NCBI RefSeq assembly: GCF_026344135.1
Contig: NZ_JAPKNA010000001.1
Span: 1,364,001 to 1,428,000, forward strand
Direction: 5' to 3'
Length of the DNA: 64,000 nucleotides
Source: Alcaligenes parafaecalis
GTDB taxonomy: Bacteria; Pseudomonadota; Gammaproteobacteria; Burkholderiales; Burkholderiaceae_B
Position numbers and translations under genes: made by a program
The notes under the pieces: generated by a model
Database searches by the model: none
The model's input: only the letters and a program-made list of their open reading frames with translations
Told to the model about the DNA's origin: nothing
Part shown: piece after piece, positions 27,294 through 35,972 of the stretch
Numbering within the stretch: position 1 is the stretch's first letter
Layout: every line of letters starts with the position of its first letter

Positions 27294-27905
27294 ATGTCTT
27301 TTCAGCCTATCTATCTGGCCTCCGCCAGCCCTCGACGCCACGATCTGCTCAACAGCATTCAAATCAGCCACGAGGTGCTGAATGTCCCCAGCCCTCCCGG
27401 CGAGGACGAGCCCCGTCTGGAACAGGAGGCCGTGCTGGACTATGTACGCCGCACTGCCCGTGACAAGCTGCTGCGCGCGCTGGAATGGCGTGCCCAGAAC
27501 AGCAGCCTGGATCAGGAGCGCGCTATTTTGAGTGCAGATACAACCGTCTGCATGGGCGAAGACATTTTTGGCAAACCTGCGGATCAAGAAGACGCCGCAC
27601 GCATCTTGCGTGAGCTCTCGGGTCGCCGTCACAAAGTCATGACGGCCTTGTCCTTGGGCGTAGGCGGGGTGGAATTTGAAAGCATCAGCATTAGCGAAGT
27701 CAGCTTCAAGACTCTGAACGAGCAGGAAATCGCAGAATACTGCGCCAGCGGTGAACCGATGGGCAAAGCCGGTGCTTATGGTATTCAAGGTTTGGGCGGG
27801 GCGTTTATCAGCCACTTGAGTGGCAGTTATACCGGTGTGATGGGTTTGCCTGTGCATGAAACCTACCGCTTGCTGGAACTGGCGAATCTGAAGATCCGCG
27901 CATAA
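27294..27905 (+). CDS. maf: Maf family nucleotide pyrophosphatase (YhdE type)
   Basis: A 203-residue Maf protein. It begins with the ASASPRRHDLL motif, and has LSADTTVCMGEDIFGKP with the catalytic Asp, SGRRHKVMTAL, and GAYGIQGLGGAFI near the end. Maf proteins hydrolyse dTTP, UTP or modified nucleotides, a house-cleaning role; the YhdE type prefers dTTP/UTP. I start it at the ATG at 27294; a TTG six codons earlier lacks support. In relatives rng often follows, but here dsbG does. Confidence 0.92.
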   Translation: MSFQPIYLASASPRRHDLLNSIQISHEVLNVPSPPGEDEPRLEQEAVLDYVRRTARDKLLRALEWRAQNSSLDQERAILSADTTVCMGEDIFGKPADQEDAARILRELSGRRHKVMTALSLGVGGVEFESISISEVSFKTLNEQEIAEYCASGEPMGKAGAYGIQGLGGAFISHLSGSYTGVMGLPVHETYRLLELANLKIRA

Positions 27906-27941
27906 GGCCAGTCCCAAGCGGAGAAACAGCCCGACCTGTAC

Positions 27942-27990
27942 AAGAATGGGGAACTATCCGGTCACGGCCCAGTCCCATTCTTTTATTTCG
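27942..27990 (+). terminator. Probable terminator after maf
   Basis: Imperfect hairpin AGAATGGGGAACT ... AGTCCCATTCT with a roughly 17-base loop, followed by TTTTATTT. It ends the purD-maf row before dsbG. Confidence 0.6.
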
Positions 27991-28055
27991 TTTGGATCTT
28001 AGTATATATTTTCTGGATATATACACTTACCGACTGTTTTGCAGGATTAACCACC

Positions 28056-28829
28056 ATGCCGCTTTCCTCTATTTCGATTCGTCTTGCCCTGGCCGGTTTA
28101 CTGTGTGCCAGCACCCTGGCACAAGCCGCCGACCGCCCTGCTGCCCTGAAGGCGCTGGAAGAACAAGGGCTGTCTATTGTGGGCGAGTTCGATGCGCCCG
28201 GTGGCTTGAAAGCCTGGGGCGCCTATAGCGGCAATCGCGCCTTGGCCGTCTACAGCCTGCCCGACGGGCAACACATGATGGTCGGCACACTAATCGATGC
28301 CAAGGGCGAAGAAGTCCGCCCGGCCGGTCTGGACAAGCTGGTTCAACCCGCCATCGCCAAAGACATGCTGGGCAAGCTGGAACAATCCCGCTGGATCAAG
28401 GATGGCGACGACAAAGCCCCCCGCGTGGTCTACGTCTTTACGGACCCGAACTGCCCCTACTGCATGCAGTTCTGGCAAATGGCCCGCCCCTGGGTGGAGT
28501 CGGGCAAGGTACAACTGCGCCACATCATGGTGGGTATTCTGGCCCCCAGCAGCAGCCTTAAATCCGCTGCAATCCTGGCCGCCAAGAATCCTACCCAAGC
28601 CTTGAACGAACACTCCCTGGCCATGTTGAAAGATCGTAGTGCAGGCGTAAAAGGTCTGGACAGTGTGCCCAGCGACATCGAGGCCGACCTGACCCGCAAC
28701 GAAGACCTGATGATGGGTTGGGATCTGCGCGCTACGCCCGCCATGGTCTGGCAGGACGAGCAAGGTCACATTCAAATGCAGACCGGCGCCTCGCCCGACA
28801 TTACCGAACGCGTATTCGGCCCGCGCTAA
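28056..28829 (+). CDS. dsbG: Periplasmic thiol:disulfide interchange protein DsbG
   Basis: A 257-residue protein with a signal peptide (about 24 residues, cleaved near AQA-AD), an N-terminal dimerisation domain and a C-terminal thioredoxin domain. The redox motif is CPYC at 133-136 (FTDPNCPYCMQFW), and the cis-proline segment is RATPAMVW. DsbG keeps single cysteines reduced in the periplasm and is recycled by DsbD (established in E. coli). The CPYC motif with the DPNCPYC context favours DsbG over DsbC (CGYC). Followed 20 bp later by a DsrE-like gene. Confidence 0.9.
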   Translation: MPLSSISIRLALAGLLCASTLAQAADRPAALKALEEQGLSIVGEFDAPGGLKAWGAYSGNRALAVYSLPDGQHMMVGTLIDAKGEEVRPAGLDKLVQPAIAKDMLGKLEQSRWIKDGDDKAPRVVYVFTDPNCPYCMQFWQMARPWVESGKVQLRHIMVGILAPSSSLKSAAILAAKNPTQALNEHSLAMLKDRSAGVKGLDSVPSDIEADLTRNEDLMMGWDLRATPAMVWQDEQGHIQMQTGASPDITERVFGPR

Positions 28830-28849
28830 TTTCACCAGGAACACTATCC

Positions 28850-29152
28850 ATGAGCCACTGCGTTCTCTTGCACGCCCCCACCCCTGATGCCCTGGACCGG
28901 GCCCGCAGCAATGCTCGCAATTTGCTCAAGGATATGCCTGATGCCCAGATCCGTATCATCGTCAATGCGCAGGCCGTCAAAGCCTGCGTAGAAGGCGCTG
29001 AACACGATTGTGACGGCTATACCTATCTGTGCCCCAATACGCTGCGCAATCAATCACTAAATGCGCCTGAACGCTTCCAGACACTGGAGCAAGGCGCCAT
29101 CACGGCACTGGTGCAACTTCAGGCCGAAAACTGGATTTATATCCGCGCCTGA
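28850..29152 (+). CDS. DsrE/DsrF-like family protein
   Basis: A 100-residue soluble protein of the DsrE/YchN-type fold: MSHCVLLHAPTPDALDRARSN, then a middle helix and a C-terminal GAITALVQLQAENWIYIRA, the last strand of the fold. DsrE family members carry persulfide sulfur; here Cys4, Cys46, Cys52 and Cys59 are available but I cannot say which would act. The upstream start is not used, because MSHC is preceded by a good ribosome site (AGGA). Position after dsbG suggests a thiol-related role. Confidence 0.7.
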   Translation: MSHCVLLHAPTPDALDRARSNARNLLKDMPDAQIRIIVNAQAVKACVEGAEHDCDGYTYLCPNTLRNQSLNAPERFQTLEQGAITALVQLQAENWIYIRA

Positions 29153-29284
29153 TAGGGTGTAGGGTCAGAACAACAGACCATACTGGCCGGTCATGATTCT
29201 GCCTGCCCTGACCCAAACCTTGATACGATAGCTGGGCCCGCGACAAGCGGGCCTATTTCTACCCCGTATCACAAGGAATCTGTC

Positions 29285-30055
29285 ATGCCCACCCTCTCCC
29301 GCGCTGCTCTGCGTCCCTGCTTATTGCTGGCTTTGTGTGCTTTAGGAAGCAGCCAGGCACTGGCACAGCAAACTACGATTGGTGTGGGTGTGGGCTTTGC
29401 TCCCAAATACGAAGGCGCTGACAGCTACGATGGCCGTTTCTACCCGCTGCTCTCGCACCGCAATGGCCATTTCTTCCTAGCCCCTAAAGCGGGCATGCCT
29501 GCCATTGGCCTGCAAACCAACCTGACCGACAACTGGACTATCGGCACCTACGCCGCCCTGGCCCGAGCCCGTAAATCCGGTGATGCTGACCGCTTGTACG
29601 GCACCGACGATATTGATCGTCACGGTAATCTGGGCGTCTTTACCGCCTACCAATTGGGCAATGCCAAGATCGAAGGCAGCTACTACCAAGCCCTGAAAAG
29701 CGGTTACGGTGCCACCGCCGTGCTGGATCTGAGCTACCGCCTCTGGAACAATCAGGACAGCAGCTTCTCCCTGGGCGCTGAACTGAAATGGTCCAACGAA
29801 AAAGCCATGCGCACCTACTTTGGTGTGAATTCGCACGAAGCAGCATCCAGCAATGGCCAACTACGCAGCTACCGTCCTGATTCCGGTCTGCGCTCCTACG
29901 CCCTGTACGGTCAATACACTCACAAACTGAGCGAGAGCTGGTCTCTGCAAGGTCTGCTGGGTGTGAACACGCTGGGGGAAGAAGCCAAGGACAGCCCGCT
30001 GGTCGAGAAAAATAGCAGCGTCTTTGGTGGCGTAGGCTTGGGCTACAGCTTCTAA
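29285..30055 (+). CDS. MipA/OmpV family outer-membrane protein
   Basis: A 256-residue predicted beta-barrel with a signal peptide (cleaved near ALA-QQ, residue 28). It has the MipA/OmpV beginning VGVGFAPKYEGADSY, repeated amphipathic strands, and ends in the aromatic YSF typical of outer-membrane barrels. MipA scaffolds murein enzymes in E. coli; OmpV-like members are adhesins or porins. Function here is not resolved. Confidence 0.85.
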   Translation: MPTLSRAALRPCLLLALCALGSSQALAQQTTIGVGVGFAPKYEGADSYDGRFYPLLSHRNGHFFLAPKAGMPAIGLQTNLTDNWTIGTYAALARARKSGDADRLYGTDDIDRHGNLGVFTAYQLGNAKIEGSYYQALKSGYGATAVLDLSYRLWNNQDSSFSLGAELKWSNEKAMRTYFGVNSHEAASSNGQLRSYRPDSGLRSYALYGQYTHKLSESWSLQGLLGVNTLGEEAKDSPLVEKNSSVFGGVGLGYSF

Positions 30056-30058
30056 AGC

Positions 30059-30436
30059 CTAGGGTCTGCCAACCCGCTTGACCGTCAAGCCGTTGTGTTC
30101 CAGGCGTGCCTGCACAACGGCTCGATGATCACCCTGGATCTCCAGCGTTCCTTCTTTTAGCGTCCCGCCCGCTCCACAGGCGTTTTTCAGCTCCTTGACC
30201 AAAGCCTTGAGCTGCTCTTCCGGCATGACCAGCCCCGCAACGACGGTCACCCCCTTCCCCTTGCGCCCCTTGGTTTCCAAGCTCAGACGCACTGGCCCTT
30301 GAACCTGGGACAAGCTTTCCTGACGGCGATTTTCCTCGCAACGGCATTGGTTCTGCGACTGCCCACAATCCGGGCACATACGCCCTTGCTCGGTGCTGTA
30401 GACCAATCGAGACAATTGATCCGATAAGCTGGCCAT
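30059..30436 (-). CDS. yciH: YciH/SUI1 family translation initiation factor-like protein
   Basis: A 125-residue protein with a C-terminal SUI1/eIF1 domain (KGRKGKGVTVVAGL, then LKNACGAGGTLKEGTLEIQG). E. coli YciH affects start-codon selection and inhibits translation under stress. Near the N-terminus is a four-cysteine cluster, Cys21, Cys24, Cys31 and Cys33 (CPDC...CRC), which could bind zinc. Convergent with the mipA-like gene; it has a terminator just upstream belonging to the preceding DUF945 gene. Confidence 0.92.
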   Translation of the reverse strand: MASLSDQLSRLVYSTEQGRMCPDCGQSQNQCRCEENRRQESLSQVQGPVRLSLETKGRKGKGVTVVAGLVMPEEQLKALVKELKNACGAGGTLKEGTLEIQGDHRAVVQARLEHNGLTVKRVGRP

Positions 30437-30458
30437 GGAATCTGGCTCCTTGAATAAT

Positions 30459-30488
30459 AAAAAAGCCCACCGAACTCGGTGGGCTTTA
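30459..30488 (-). terminator. Terminator of the DUF945 gene
   Basis: Stem AAAGCCCACCGA / TCGGTGGGCTTT with a 2-base core loop; on the minus strand it is followed by a T-run. Lies between the DUF945 gene stop and the yciH start. Confidence 0.85.
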
Positions 30489-30510
30489 CGCTGGACAAAG
30501 CCCAGACGAA

Positions 30511-31965
30511 TTACATCATGCCCATCAGGACCAGACCAAGCAATTGCTCGGAGGTAAAGCGCTGGCCGTTGATGTCGAATACACGGTCCTTGCCGTCGTA
30601 CTTGATGGCAGTCGACACACCGTTTTCGTCATTCTTGAGCATCTTGGACTCAGCGTAAGGAGCCACAGCCGCATCCAGAATCATGTCCAGCATGGCGGCA
30701 TTGCCTGCCTCAGCCGACGTACCTTCAGCCTTGTCCATTTCGGTAGCCAGGTCACGCAGCATGGGCTTGGAGATCAGCACATCCAGTTGAGCGGCAGGAA
30801 TCGCTTCCACCCACAACTCTGGGCTTTCTTTCAGCTCTTGAAGGCTGGCGTTAGGTTTCTGGAAATCCATACGCAAGGTCGCTTTGGACTCACCAGCCGC
30901 GGTGTACCAGCGCAGTGGCTCAACGCGCAGAACAGGCTTGTTCTCCAGTGCTTGCAGAACCAGTTCCATCATTTTATCGGCGGTGGCCGAGTCTACGGAA
31001 TCCAGATCGTTTTGCAGATTGGAATCAGACACCAGCTTGGACAGAGCAGAAATGGCAGGAGCAGACACGCGGTCAAAGCTCATGACCAGCTCGGCCGAAC
31101 CCAGCTTGATCTTGTCTTCAAACACCAAATCGGACAATTGGTAGCTGATCTTGGTATCGCTGATGGAATCTTTGGTGACAGCGTCAGAGTTCAGTGCAAT
31201 CTGCTTGAAGGTAATGCCATCGGTTTCAGCGGTTTGCATCTTGATGTTATCAACGCTCAGCTTGCCCACTTGGGTGCCGTTCACATTGATGTCACCGTTT
31301 TGCTTGAAGTCCACCATAAAGTTGGAGGCTTCCAGCTTCAAGGGATCTTCGCTGATGTCATCCACAAACAGCTTGGGGAAGCTGCCTGTCACAACAATAT
31401 CTTTGCTCTTGCCACCGGCTTTGGTGCGCAACTGACCACCGCTGAAATCCACCTTGATTTCGTCGCCCTGGTGCTTGATGGCTTCAAAATGCATATTGGA
31501 ATCGACGGCACCATCAAAACCCACCAGGCTGTCAGCCCACAGAGGGGTCTTGTCGCCGGTCAGCTTGAACCAGCCTTCCGTGTCCTTGGTCTTGACCAGA
31601 GTGCTGTGCGACAAAGCGGCAACGGGGGTGAAGTTACCCAGTGCCAATGCCGACATGGGCAGTGGACCGTGGCTGATCTTGTCCTCGAAGGTCAACTCCA
31701 GAGGTTTCTCTTGAGCGTCAGCCGGTTTAACGGTGATAGTGTAGCGAGCGGTAGAGGAAAATACGCCACGTTGGTAGTCAACCACGTTCATGACGACCGA
31801 CTCGTTCATTCCCATTTGCTGCAATTGTTCTGCGGCCAAGGTATTGAACTCGGCCACTTTACCGGACACCAGCGCTTCTGTTTTCTTGCCGGTGTACCAG
31901 GTTGAACCACCATATACGGCCGCTAACACGACAACCAGTGTGACTAGCCCTGTACTTTTCTTCAT
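30511..31965 (-). CDS. DUF945 (YdgA-like) family protein
   Basis: A 484-residue protein with one N-terminal transmembrane segment (LVTLVVVLAAVYGGSTWYTG) and a long, probably periplasmic region. The YQRGVFSSTARY segment near residue 65 and the middle and C-terminal beta-rich halves are characteristic of DUF945. No function is known; E. coli YdgA is a membrane-attached relative. Many charged residues (Asp, Lys, Glu) and few aromatics suggest a soluble extracytoplasmic domain. Single gene with its own terminator. Confidence 0.85.
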   Translation of the reverse strand: MKKSTGLVTLVVVLAAVYGGSTWYTGKKTEALVSGKVAEFNTLAAEQLQQMGMNESVVMNVVDYQRGVFSSTARYTITVKPADAQEKPLELTFEDKISHGPLPMSALALGNFTPVAALSHSTLVKTKDTEGWFKLTGDKTPLWADSLVGFDGAVDSNMHFEAIKHQGDEIKVDFSGGQLRTKAGGKSKDIVVTGSFPKLFVDDISEDPLKLEASNFMVDFKQNGDINVNGTQVGKLSVDNIKMQTAETDGITFKQIALNSDAVTKDSISDTKISYQLSDLVFEDKIKLGSAELVMSFDRVSAPAISALSKLVSDSNLQNDLDSVDSATADKMMELVLQALENKPVLRVEPLRWYTAAGESKATLRMDFQKPNASLQELKESPELWVEAIPAAQLDVLISKPMLRDLATEMDKAEGTSAEAGNAAMLDMILDAAVAPYAESKMLKNDENGVSTAIKYDGKDRVFDINGQRFTSEQLLGLVLMGMM

Positions 31966-32043
31966 GACTTCCCTTTTGTAGACCTACAGTCCCAACTTCA
32001 AATAGCCGACATAATACCGAAACTAAGTTTGACTGATGGTAGT

Positions 32044-32919
32044 TTATTCCCCGTAATTGTAACTATTCACATGCGTAATGCGAGCGACATCTTGTTCACC
32101 CAAGCCCAAACGATGGGCAGCACGATAGGTTTGCTGCGCGGCATGGGCCACCGGCATACTGGTATGGCTGACACTGGCCAGCTCGGCCACGGTGTTCAAA
32201 TCCTTCAACATCGTGTCTACCGACGCCTTGACTTGATTGTCTTGCCCGGTCATGCGGGGCACGAACAATTGCAGCAGAACCGAATCGGCCCAGCCACCAC
32301 CCAGGGCTTCATTGATTTTGGACGCATCCACACCATTGTCATTGGCCAGGCTCAGCGCCTCGGCAATCGCGGTCAAGGTCGTCGCCACAATCGTCTGATT
32401 GCATAACTTTGTTACTTGGCCGGCCCCTACCGCGCCCATCAAGGTGACGCGTTGCGAATACGCTGCCAGTACCGGGCGGACCTGATCCAACTGCGCCGCC
32501 TGCCCACCGACCATGATGGCCAGAGTACCCTGTTCGGCTCCACCTACCCCACCTGATACAGGCGCATCCAGCCAATGGGCTCCACACCGTTGTTGCAGTT
32601 GCGCCGCCATATCGCGAGTCGCCTGCGGCGGGATGGATGAATGGTCCACCACAATACGCAAGGCTCCCGGCACACTGGCCAGACCTTGTTCGCCCAAAAC
32701 AGTATCGTGCACCGCCTGAGCATCGAACACGCACAGGAATACGGCTTCACATTGCTGGGCCATTTGCGCTGGAGTATCACACCAGCTTGCTCCTGCCTCT
32801 ACTAGTGCAAGTGCCTTGTCTTTGGAGCGATTCCAGATACTGACCTGATGACCCGCCCCCAACAAGCGACGCACCATCGGTTGACCCATACGACCCAAGC
32901 CACAAAAACCAATCTTCAT
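32044..32919 (-). CDS. NAD-binding 3-hydroxyisobutyrate/2-hydroxy-3-oxopropionate dehydrogenase family protein
   Basis: A 291-residue beta-hydroxyacid dehydrogenase. The Rossmann motif GLGRMG is at residues 7-12, the substrate motif DAPVSGGVGGAEQGTL in the middle, and the catalytic lysine in GAGQVTKLCNQ. Substrate could be 3-hydroxyisobutyrate, tartronate semialdehyde or a related acid; the sequence does not decide. The start is ATG 32919 (MKIGFCGLG); a longer frame 10 codons upstream is not supported. Confidence 0.88.
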   Translation of the reverse strand: MKIGFCGLGRMGQPMVRRLLGAGHQVSIWNRSKDKALALVEAGASWCDTPAQMAQQCEAVFLCVFDAQAVHDTVLGEQGLASVPGALRIVVDHSSIPPQATRDMAAQLQQRCGAHWLDAPVSGGVGGAEQGTLAIMVGGQAAQLDQVRPVLAAYSQRVTLMGAVGAGQVTKLCNQTIVATTLTAIAEALSLANDNGVDASKINEALGGGWADSVLLQLFVPRMTGQDNQVKASVDTMLKDLNTVAELASVSHTSMPVAHAAQQTYRAAHRLGLGEQDVARITHVNSYNYGE

Positions 32920-32973
32920 GTTTTGTCCTTTACGCCTCCAGGCCGCCACTTGAGCGACGACGAGGCAAGAAAA

Positions 32974-32992
32974 ACCCGCCTGTCAGGCGGGT
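32974..32992 (-). terminator. Terminator after maiA
   Basis: Stem ACCCGCC / GGCGGGT with a 5-base loop; read on the minus strand, a T-run follows. It separates maiA from the downstream dehydrogenase gene. Confidence 0.75.
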
Positions 32993-33035
32993 GGATTCCG
33001 GCTAGCCCCACTTCGGGCCGCCTTCACGCTTGGCG

Positions 33036-33683
33036 TCAGGCTGCATCAGGCTGGCGGTCGGGAGCGGCTTCTTGAAACGCAGAGAGCTCCAGACATTTTT
33101 CTTCCACCGCCAACAGACGAGGAAAAGCCGTCAGGTCGATCTCAAAGCGACGCGCATTGAACATCTGGGGAATCAGGCAGATCTCGGCAATACCGGGCGT
33201 ATCACCAAAGATAAAATGCTGATCTCTCTTGCCATGACGCTGCACCAACGCTTCCAAGCCTTCCAGCCCCACCTTGACCCAGTGGCGATACCACTGGTTG
33301 CGGGCGTCTTCCTCAGCATGCAATTCGTTCTTCAAATACTGCAAGACACGCAGATTATTCAAAGGATGAATATCACACGCCACGGTTTGCGCCATGGAGC
33401 GTGCCCAGGCACGTTCAGCCGAGGCTTTGGGCAACAAAGGCAGCTCGGGATAGCGTTCGTCCAGATACTCCAGAATGGCCAGGGACTGGGTGATGATCAA
33501 ACCATCATCATCCAGAGCGGGAAGCAATTGCACGGGATTGACCTGTACATACTCTGGCTGATGCTGCTGGCCGCCGTCTTTCAGCAGATGGACGGGTTTG
33601 ATCTGATAGTCCAGACCCTTGAGGTTCAAACCAATCCGCACCCGGTAAGCGGCGGAACTGCGAAAGTAGCTATACAGAATCAT
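33036..33683 (-). CDS. maiA: Maleylacetoacetate isomerase (zeta-class glutathione S-transferase)
   Basis: A 215-residue GST. The zeta-class N-terminal motif SSAAYRVRIGLNLKGL follows YFR, with QLLPALDDDGLIITQSLAILEYLDE in the glutathione site, and a C-terminal helical domain (ACDIHPLNNLRVLQYL). It isomerises maleylacetoacetate to fumarylacetoacetate in tyrosine or homogentisate breakdown, using glutathione; maleylpyruvate is an alternative substrate. No other homogentisate genes are nearby. Confidence 0.9.
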   Translation of the reverse strand: MILYSYFRSSAAYRVRIGLNLKGLDYQIKPVHLLKDGGQQHQPEYVQVNPVQLLPALDDDGLIITQSLAILEYLDERYPELPLLPKASAERAWARSMAQTVACDIHPLNNLRVLQYLKNELHAEEDARNQWYRHWVKVGLEGLEALVQRHGKRDQHFIFGDTPGIAEICLIPQMFNARRFEIDLTAFPRLLAVEEKCLELSAFQEAAPDRQPDAA

Positions 33684-33717
33684 CTTGTCTCCTGTCCACC
33701 CTGCAAAAATCGTTTTT

Positions 33718-34689
33718 TTATTTGTTCAGGCTTTCAATTTTGCGCGACAGCTCTCGGGGCAGCGGGAAGGCAATGTTTTCTTCCACACCATCCAGGGCTC
33801 GCACACGACCCACACCCAGTTCCTGCAAGCGTTGAATCACCTGATTGACCAGAACTTCCGGTGCCGAAGCACCTGCCGTCACGCCAACACGCTTTTTACC
33901 CACCAGCCAGGCCGGATCAATCATTTCCGGCTTATCCAGCAAATAGGCTTCCGCCCCCTTGCGTTCGGCTACTTCGCGCAAGCGATTGGAGTTGGAGCTA
34001 TTGGTACTGCCCACCACCAGAACCAGATCACACTGTGGAGCCATGATCTTGACCGCATCCTGACGGTTCTGTGTGGCGTAACAGATATCGCTTTTCTTGG
34101 GTTCCACGATAGTGGGAAAGCGCTCGCGCAAGGCCTGGGCCACCACTGCGGCATCATCCACGGACAACGTGGTTTGCGTCACAAAAGCCAGCTTGTCCGG
34201 GTCTACAACAGTCAGCCTGGCCACATCTTCCGGCGTTTCCACCAGATACATGCCGCCATCGGCCTGCCCCAGGGTACCCTCGACTTCAGGATGCCCCACG
34301 TGACCGATCATGATGATTTCCCGGCCTTCGGCACGCATACGCGAGACTTCAATATGCACTTTGGTGACCAGCGGGCAGGTTGCATCGAACACTTGCAAAC
34401 CACGCTGTGCGGCATCATCACGCACCTGACGCGACACGCCATGCGCCGAGAAAATCACAATGGCACCCGAGGGGGCTTCGTCCAGCTCTTTAATGAAGAT
34501 CGCCCCCTTGTTGCGCAGGTCTTCGACCACGTAACGGTTATGAACGATCTCGTGACGCACATAAATCGGTGCGCCATGCAATTCCAAGGCACGCTCGACA
34601 ATATCAATCGCGCGATCAACCCCAGCACAGAATCCACGGGGCTGGGCCAGAACAACCTCAGCGTTCTGAACAGGAGTAACTTGGCTCAT
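33718..34689 (-). CDS. ispH: 4-hydroxy-3-methylbut-2-enyl diphosphate reductase IspH
   Basis: A 323-residue iron-sulfur enzyme for the last step of the MEP isoprenoid pathway. The cluster Cys are in PRGFCAGVDRAID (about residue 21), FDATCPLVTKVH (about 105) and a third near GSTNSSNSNRLRE/KSDICYATQNRQ; the EEIVHNRYV-like stretch and SAHGVS are present. It overlaps the slpA stop by one base (TAATG) and is translated from the same transcript. Pairing of slpA and ispH is conserved in proteobacteria. Confidence 0.97.
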   Translation of the reverse strand: MSQVTPVQNAEVVLAQPRGFCAGVDRAIDIVERALELHGAPIYVRHEIVHNRYVVEDLRNKGAIFIKELDEAPSGAIVIFSAHGVSRQVRDDAAQRGLQVFDATCPLVTKVHIEVSRMRAEGREIIMIGHVGHPEVEGTLGQADGGMYLVETPEDVARLTVVDPDKLAFVTQTTLSVDDAAVVAQALRERFPTIVEPKKSDICYATQNRQDAVKIMAPQCDLVLVVGSTNSSNSNRLREVAERKGAEAYLLDKPEMIDPAWLVGKKRVGVTAGASAPEVLVNQVIQRLQELGVGRVRALDGVEENIAFPLPRELSRKIESLNK

Positions 34690-35165
34690 TACAGAATCCC
34701 CAAAATATGAACATCCAGGCGCAAGGCCACACCCGCCAAGGGGTGGTTGAAATCAAACAAGGCAGTCTTGTCGTCAATTTCCTTGAGCACGCCCGAGTAA
34801 CGGCTGCCATTCGGGGCGGCAAACTCCACCATATCACCGGGTACGAATTCCACGCCTTCAGCAGCGTTGGACGCCAGCATTTCGCGAGTGATGCGCTGCA
34901 AGAGGTCCGGGTTACGGGCGCCGTAGGCATCCTCCGGGGTGATGTCGAGCTGAAAGCGCTCGTCTTCACGGTGACCCAGCAATTTCTCTTCCATGCCAGG
35001 GGCCCACTGACCATTACCCATTTGCAAGGTCGCAGGACGGCCCGTAAAGGTATCCGCAAACACAGAGCCTGCCGCCGGGCCACTGGCCAGCTCTATACGA
35101 TAGTGCAAAGTCAGGTAGGAATCCTGACGGACAATTCCAAGCTCGGAACTAGCAGAGTTACTCAC
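34689..35165 (-). CDS. slpA: FKBP-type peptidyl-prolyl cis-trans isomerase, SlpA (FkpB) type
   Basis: A 158-residue SlyD/SlpA-like FKBP with an inserted flap domain. It has the VMGNGQWAPGMEEKLLGHREDE segment, EDAYGARNPDLLQRI and a C-terminal NHPLAGVALRLDVHI typical of the family. It catalyses proline isomerisation and may chaperone proteins. First gene of the slpA-ispH operon, divergent from radC. Confidence 0.93.
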   Translation of the reverse strand: MSNSASSELGIVRQDSYLTLHYRIELASGPAAGSVFADTFTGRPATLQMGNGQWAPGMEEKLLGHREDERFQLDITPEDAYGARNPDLLQRITREMLASNAAEGVEFVPGDMVEFAAPNGSRYSGVLKEIDDKTALFDFNHPLAGVALRLDVHILGIL

Positions 35166-35214
35166 GATCGCTCACTATAGAAAATCATTCAATTACCGCA
35201 TTTTAGCGTTTCTT

Positions 35215-35886
35215 ATGGCCACATCCACATTACGCCGCCAAGGGCCCCGTGAGCGCATGTTGGCGCACGGCCCCGCTTGTCTGACCACCCCTGAACTGCT
35301 GGGGATTGTGCTGCGCACCGGTACGCGTGGGCGCAATGCTGTCGAGCTGGGCCAGATGCTGCTGGAACATTTTAACGGACTCAAGGGATTATTATCGGCC
35401 GATGCGTCTGCCCTGCGTCAGCTAGACGGAATCGGCCCGGCCAAATGCACGGAACTGTTGGTTATCCGGGAACTGCAACGACGCTGTGCCCTGGAATCAC
35501 TGACCGGCCTGCCTGTCCTGAATCAGGCCGACAAGGTTCGCGAATACTGCCTGGCCCATATCGGACATTTGCCAGTAGAACACTGTCTGGCCCTGTTTCT
35601 GGATAATCAACTGCGCTTGATCTGCGCGGAAGAAATCAGCCGGGGAACGGTGAATCAGGCCTCGGTCTACCCGCGGGAGATTTTGCGCGCGGCCCTGCGC
35701 CACCATAGCTGCGCCATTATTCTGGCCCATAACCATCCTTCCGGGGCCGCCCATCCCAGCGCGTCCGACATACGGCTGACCCGCCATATCCGTCAGGCTC
35801 TGGCTTTGGTGGATATTCGTTTGCTTGATCACATCATCGTCACGCCCAGCGAAACTGTCTCCATGGCCGAACGCGGTGATCTGTAA
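35215..35886 (+). CDS. radC: RadC family protein (JAB1/MPN-fold)
   Basis: A 223-residue RadC protein with an N-terminal helix-hairpin-helix (LRQLDGIGPAKCTELL, residues 68-83) and a C-terminal metalloprotease-type motif AHNHPSG at 171-177, with Asp185 as a third ligand. The JAB-like fold suggests hydrolase activity, but the cellular role is not settled; RadC is no longer held to be a standard repair enzyme. Divergent from slpA, with a short 49-bp gap between the starts. Confidence 0.94.
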   Translation: MATSTLRRQGPRERMLAHGPACLTTPELLGIVLRTGTRGRNAVELGQMLLEHFNGLKGLLSADASALRQLDGIGPAKCTELLVIRELQRRCALESLTGLPVLNQADKVREYCLAHIGHLPVEHCLALFLDNQLRLICAEEISRGTVNQASVYPREILRAALRHHSCAIILAHNHPSGAAHPSASDIRLTRHIRQALALVDIRLLDHIIVTPSETVSMAERGDL

Positions 35887-35972
35887 GCCAGAAGGGCCAG
35901 CCGGTTTTTTGATACAGTTCGGTGAGCTTCCCCGTAAAATCCAGAACACACTCAAGCCGAGCACGGAGCGCC

